A stretch of 63,024 bases of DNA, taken from contig JBMFVX010000001.1 in NCBI GenBank assembly GCA_049965775.1, positions 1 to 63,024 on the forward strand, written 5' to 3'. This stretch comes from JABEVB01 sp049965775. GTDB lineage: Bacteria > Planctomycetota > Phycisphaerae > WQYP01. Below the pieces are notes generated by a model. That model was not told the origin of the DNA and did not search any database. It saw nothing but the letters and a program-made list of their open reading frames with translations. Below, piece after piece: positions 61,869 through 63,024 of the stretch. Every line of letters begins with the position of its first letter. Position 1 is the stretch's first letter. The position numbers were made by a program, and so were the translations under genes.

Positions 61869-63024
61869 ATGAATATAAACCCATCGGCCGGCAAGCCACC
61901 CGAAGCCGCAAATCTGGTAGACATTCCGAAGCTCATCACGGCGTATTATGCTGATCGGCCGGATGTCTCTATTCCGGAGCAGCGCGTGGCCTTTGGCACC
62001 TCGGGCCATAGAGGCAGCTCGCTGGAGGCGGCATTTAATGAGTGGCATATTCTGGCGATCACGCAGGCCATATGTCTGTATCGCGCTGCTCATGGCATTT
62101 CAGGACCACTGTTTATGGGAATGGATACGCATGCGCTATCTACCCCGGCCCATGCCACCGCGATTGAGGTGCTCGCCGCCAATCATGTGCAGGTTATGAT
62201 TGCCGACGCGGCTCTTGGTACGCCTTACACCCCGACGCCGGTGGTGTCGCATGCAATTCTTAATCACAATCGCGGGCGTAAAACGGGCTTGGCGGATGGC
62301 ATTATTATTACCCCGTCGCATAATCCGCCGCTCGACGGCGGGTTTAAATACAATCCGCCGACTGGTGGGCCTGCGGACAGCACCGTCACCAACTGGATTC
62401 AAGCCAAGGCCAACGAAATACTGCAAGCCGGCCTTGCGGGCGTTAAGCGCATGCCTCTGCAACAGGCGCTGCGTGCCGCTACAACCCAACTGTACGACTA
62501 TCGCAGCGGTTACATCGCGGAGCTTGACCAGGTGATTAATCTGGCGGCTGTATCTAACGCGAAATTGCGAATGGGGGTAGACCCGCTGGGTGGGGCGGGG
62601 GTGCATTATTGGGCGCTTATTGCCGAACGCTACAAGCTCGACCTTACCGTGGTCAACATAAATGTGGACCCGACATTTCGATTCTTGACTCTGGATTGGG
62701 ATGGTCAAATTCGCATGGATCCGTCATCGCCGTATGCTATGGCCAATCTGATTGGTATGAAGGACCGCTTTGATATTTCCTTCGCATGCGATACCGATCA
62801 CGACCGTCATGGCATTGTGGCCCGCAGTTGCGGACTGATGCCGCCCAATCACTACCTTTCTGTTGCGATATGGCATTTGCTGCTGCATCGGCCCCGGTGG
62901 TCCGGCAAGGCGGCCATCGGCAAAACGCTGGTGAGCAGCCGCATGATTGACCGTGTCACGGCCAAGTTGGGCCGGCGTATTTGCGAAACGCCGGTAGGCT
63001 TTAAGTGGTTTGTAGACGGCCTGC
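61869..63024 (+). CDS. pgm: Phosphoglucomutase, alpha-D-glucose-specific type (5' part, runs off window)
   Basis: Interconverts glucose-1-phosphate and glucose-6-phosphate. 385 codons are present before the window ends. FGTSGHRGSS is an early substrate motif, the phosphoserine loop is TPSHNPPLDGGFKYN, and the magnesium site is CDTDHDRHG. The last residues, CETPVGFKWFVDGL, belong to the sugar-ring specificity region. TPSHNPP and the total layout mark the bacterial alpha-specific PGM rather than phosphomannomutase. ATG 61869 has AGGTGATAG ahead. Links glycogen breakdown to glycolysis. Confidence 0.95.
   Translation, partial: MNINPSAGKPPEAANLVDIPKLITAYYADRPDVSIPEQRVAFGTSGHRGSSLEAAFNEWHILAITQAICLYRAAHGISGPLFMGMDTHALSTPAHATAIEVLAANHVQVMIADAALGTPYTPTPVVSHAILNHNRGRKTGLADGIIITPSHNPPLDGGFKYNPPTGGPADSTVTNWIQAKANEILQAGLAGVKRMPLQQALRAATTQLYDYRSGYIAELDQVINLAAVSNAKLRMGVDPLGGAGVHYWALIAERYKLDLTVVNINVDPTFRFLTLDWDGQIRMDPSSPYAMANLIGMKDRFDISFACDTDHDRHGIVARSCGLMPPNHYLSVAIWHLLLHRPRWSGKAAIGKTLVSSRMIDRVTAKLGRRICETPVGFKWFVDGL

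Overview
This is a bacterial chromosome segment of moderately high GC, densely coded, from a Gram-negative-type cell: it has apolipoprotein N-acyltransferase, several lipobox proteins and an AsmA-like protein. The overall flavour (HEAT-repeat lipoproteins, Hsp20 triplet, SSS symporter with a tiny two-helix partner, PFOR plus Hox hydrogenase, CrtI-like/aldehyde dehydrogenase pair) makes me think of Planctomycetota, perhaps Phycisphaerae. That is an impression from protein sequence and gene content, not proven here. A fermentative, at least facultatively anaerobic lifestyle is well supported by the central cluster. I saw no rRNA, tRNA, CRISPR array, transposase or phage gene.

Layout. 1-0.56 kb: no confident gene; a dense set of nested inverted repeats suggests a structured RNA. 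0.56-9.0 kb: cell-envelope block (lipoprotein, two CNNM/CBS membrane proteins, Lnt, HEAT lipoprotein, parvulin-type lipoprotein). 9.0-10.06 kb: non-coding, hairpin-rich, holding a 99-base N gap flanked by an identical 78-bp sequence on both sides. 10.06-14.4 kb: quinone-oxidoreductase-like enzyme, PhoH/PIN ATPase, and a three-gene Hsp20 operon behind a palindromic promoter element. 14.4-26.2 kb, mostly minus strand: small membrane protein and SSS symporter, coiled-coil membrane protein, HrpB, glycosyltransferase, PyrK, aldo/keto reductase, SLC13/ArsB-type transporter and an AsmA-like protein. 26.9-34.4 kb: secreted clan-A glycoside hydrolase, DnaG, RecJ, PurQ and a NiCoT nickel permease. 34.4-37.05 kb: proton-pumping pyrophosphatase HppA.

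37.7-53.75 kb is the centrepiece: fourteen co-directional, mostly overlapping genes in the order hypF-hypC-hypD-hypE-hoxE-hoxF-hoxU-hoxY-hoxH-hoxW-nifJ-(DHOD-like)-hypA-hypB. They encode a complete group 3d-type bidirectional NAD-linked [NiFe] hydrogenase, all six Hyp maturation proteins, the HoxW endopeptidase, pyruvate:ferredoxin oxidoreductase and a dihydroorotate-dehydrogenase-like flavoprotein. With the nickel permease just across the divergent promoter region, the window holds nickel import, cofactor assembly, hydrogenase and a major source of low-potential electrons, so pyruvate oxidation could be coupled to H2 production.

53.85-63.02 kb: a CrtI-like desaturase/oxidase and an aldehyde dehydrogenase (possible carotenoid end-group oxidation), then M42 aminopeptidase, glycogen debranching enzyme, a second aldo/keto reductase, and the 5' part of phosphoglucomutase running off the right edge. 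Debranching enzyme and phosphoglucomutase could feed glycogen carbon to glycolysis and so to the PFOR/hydrogenase system.
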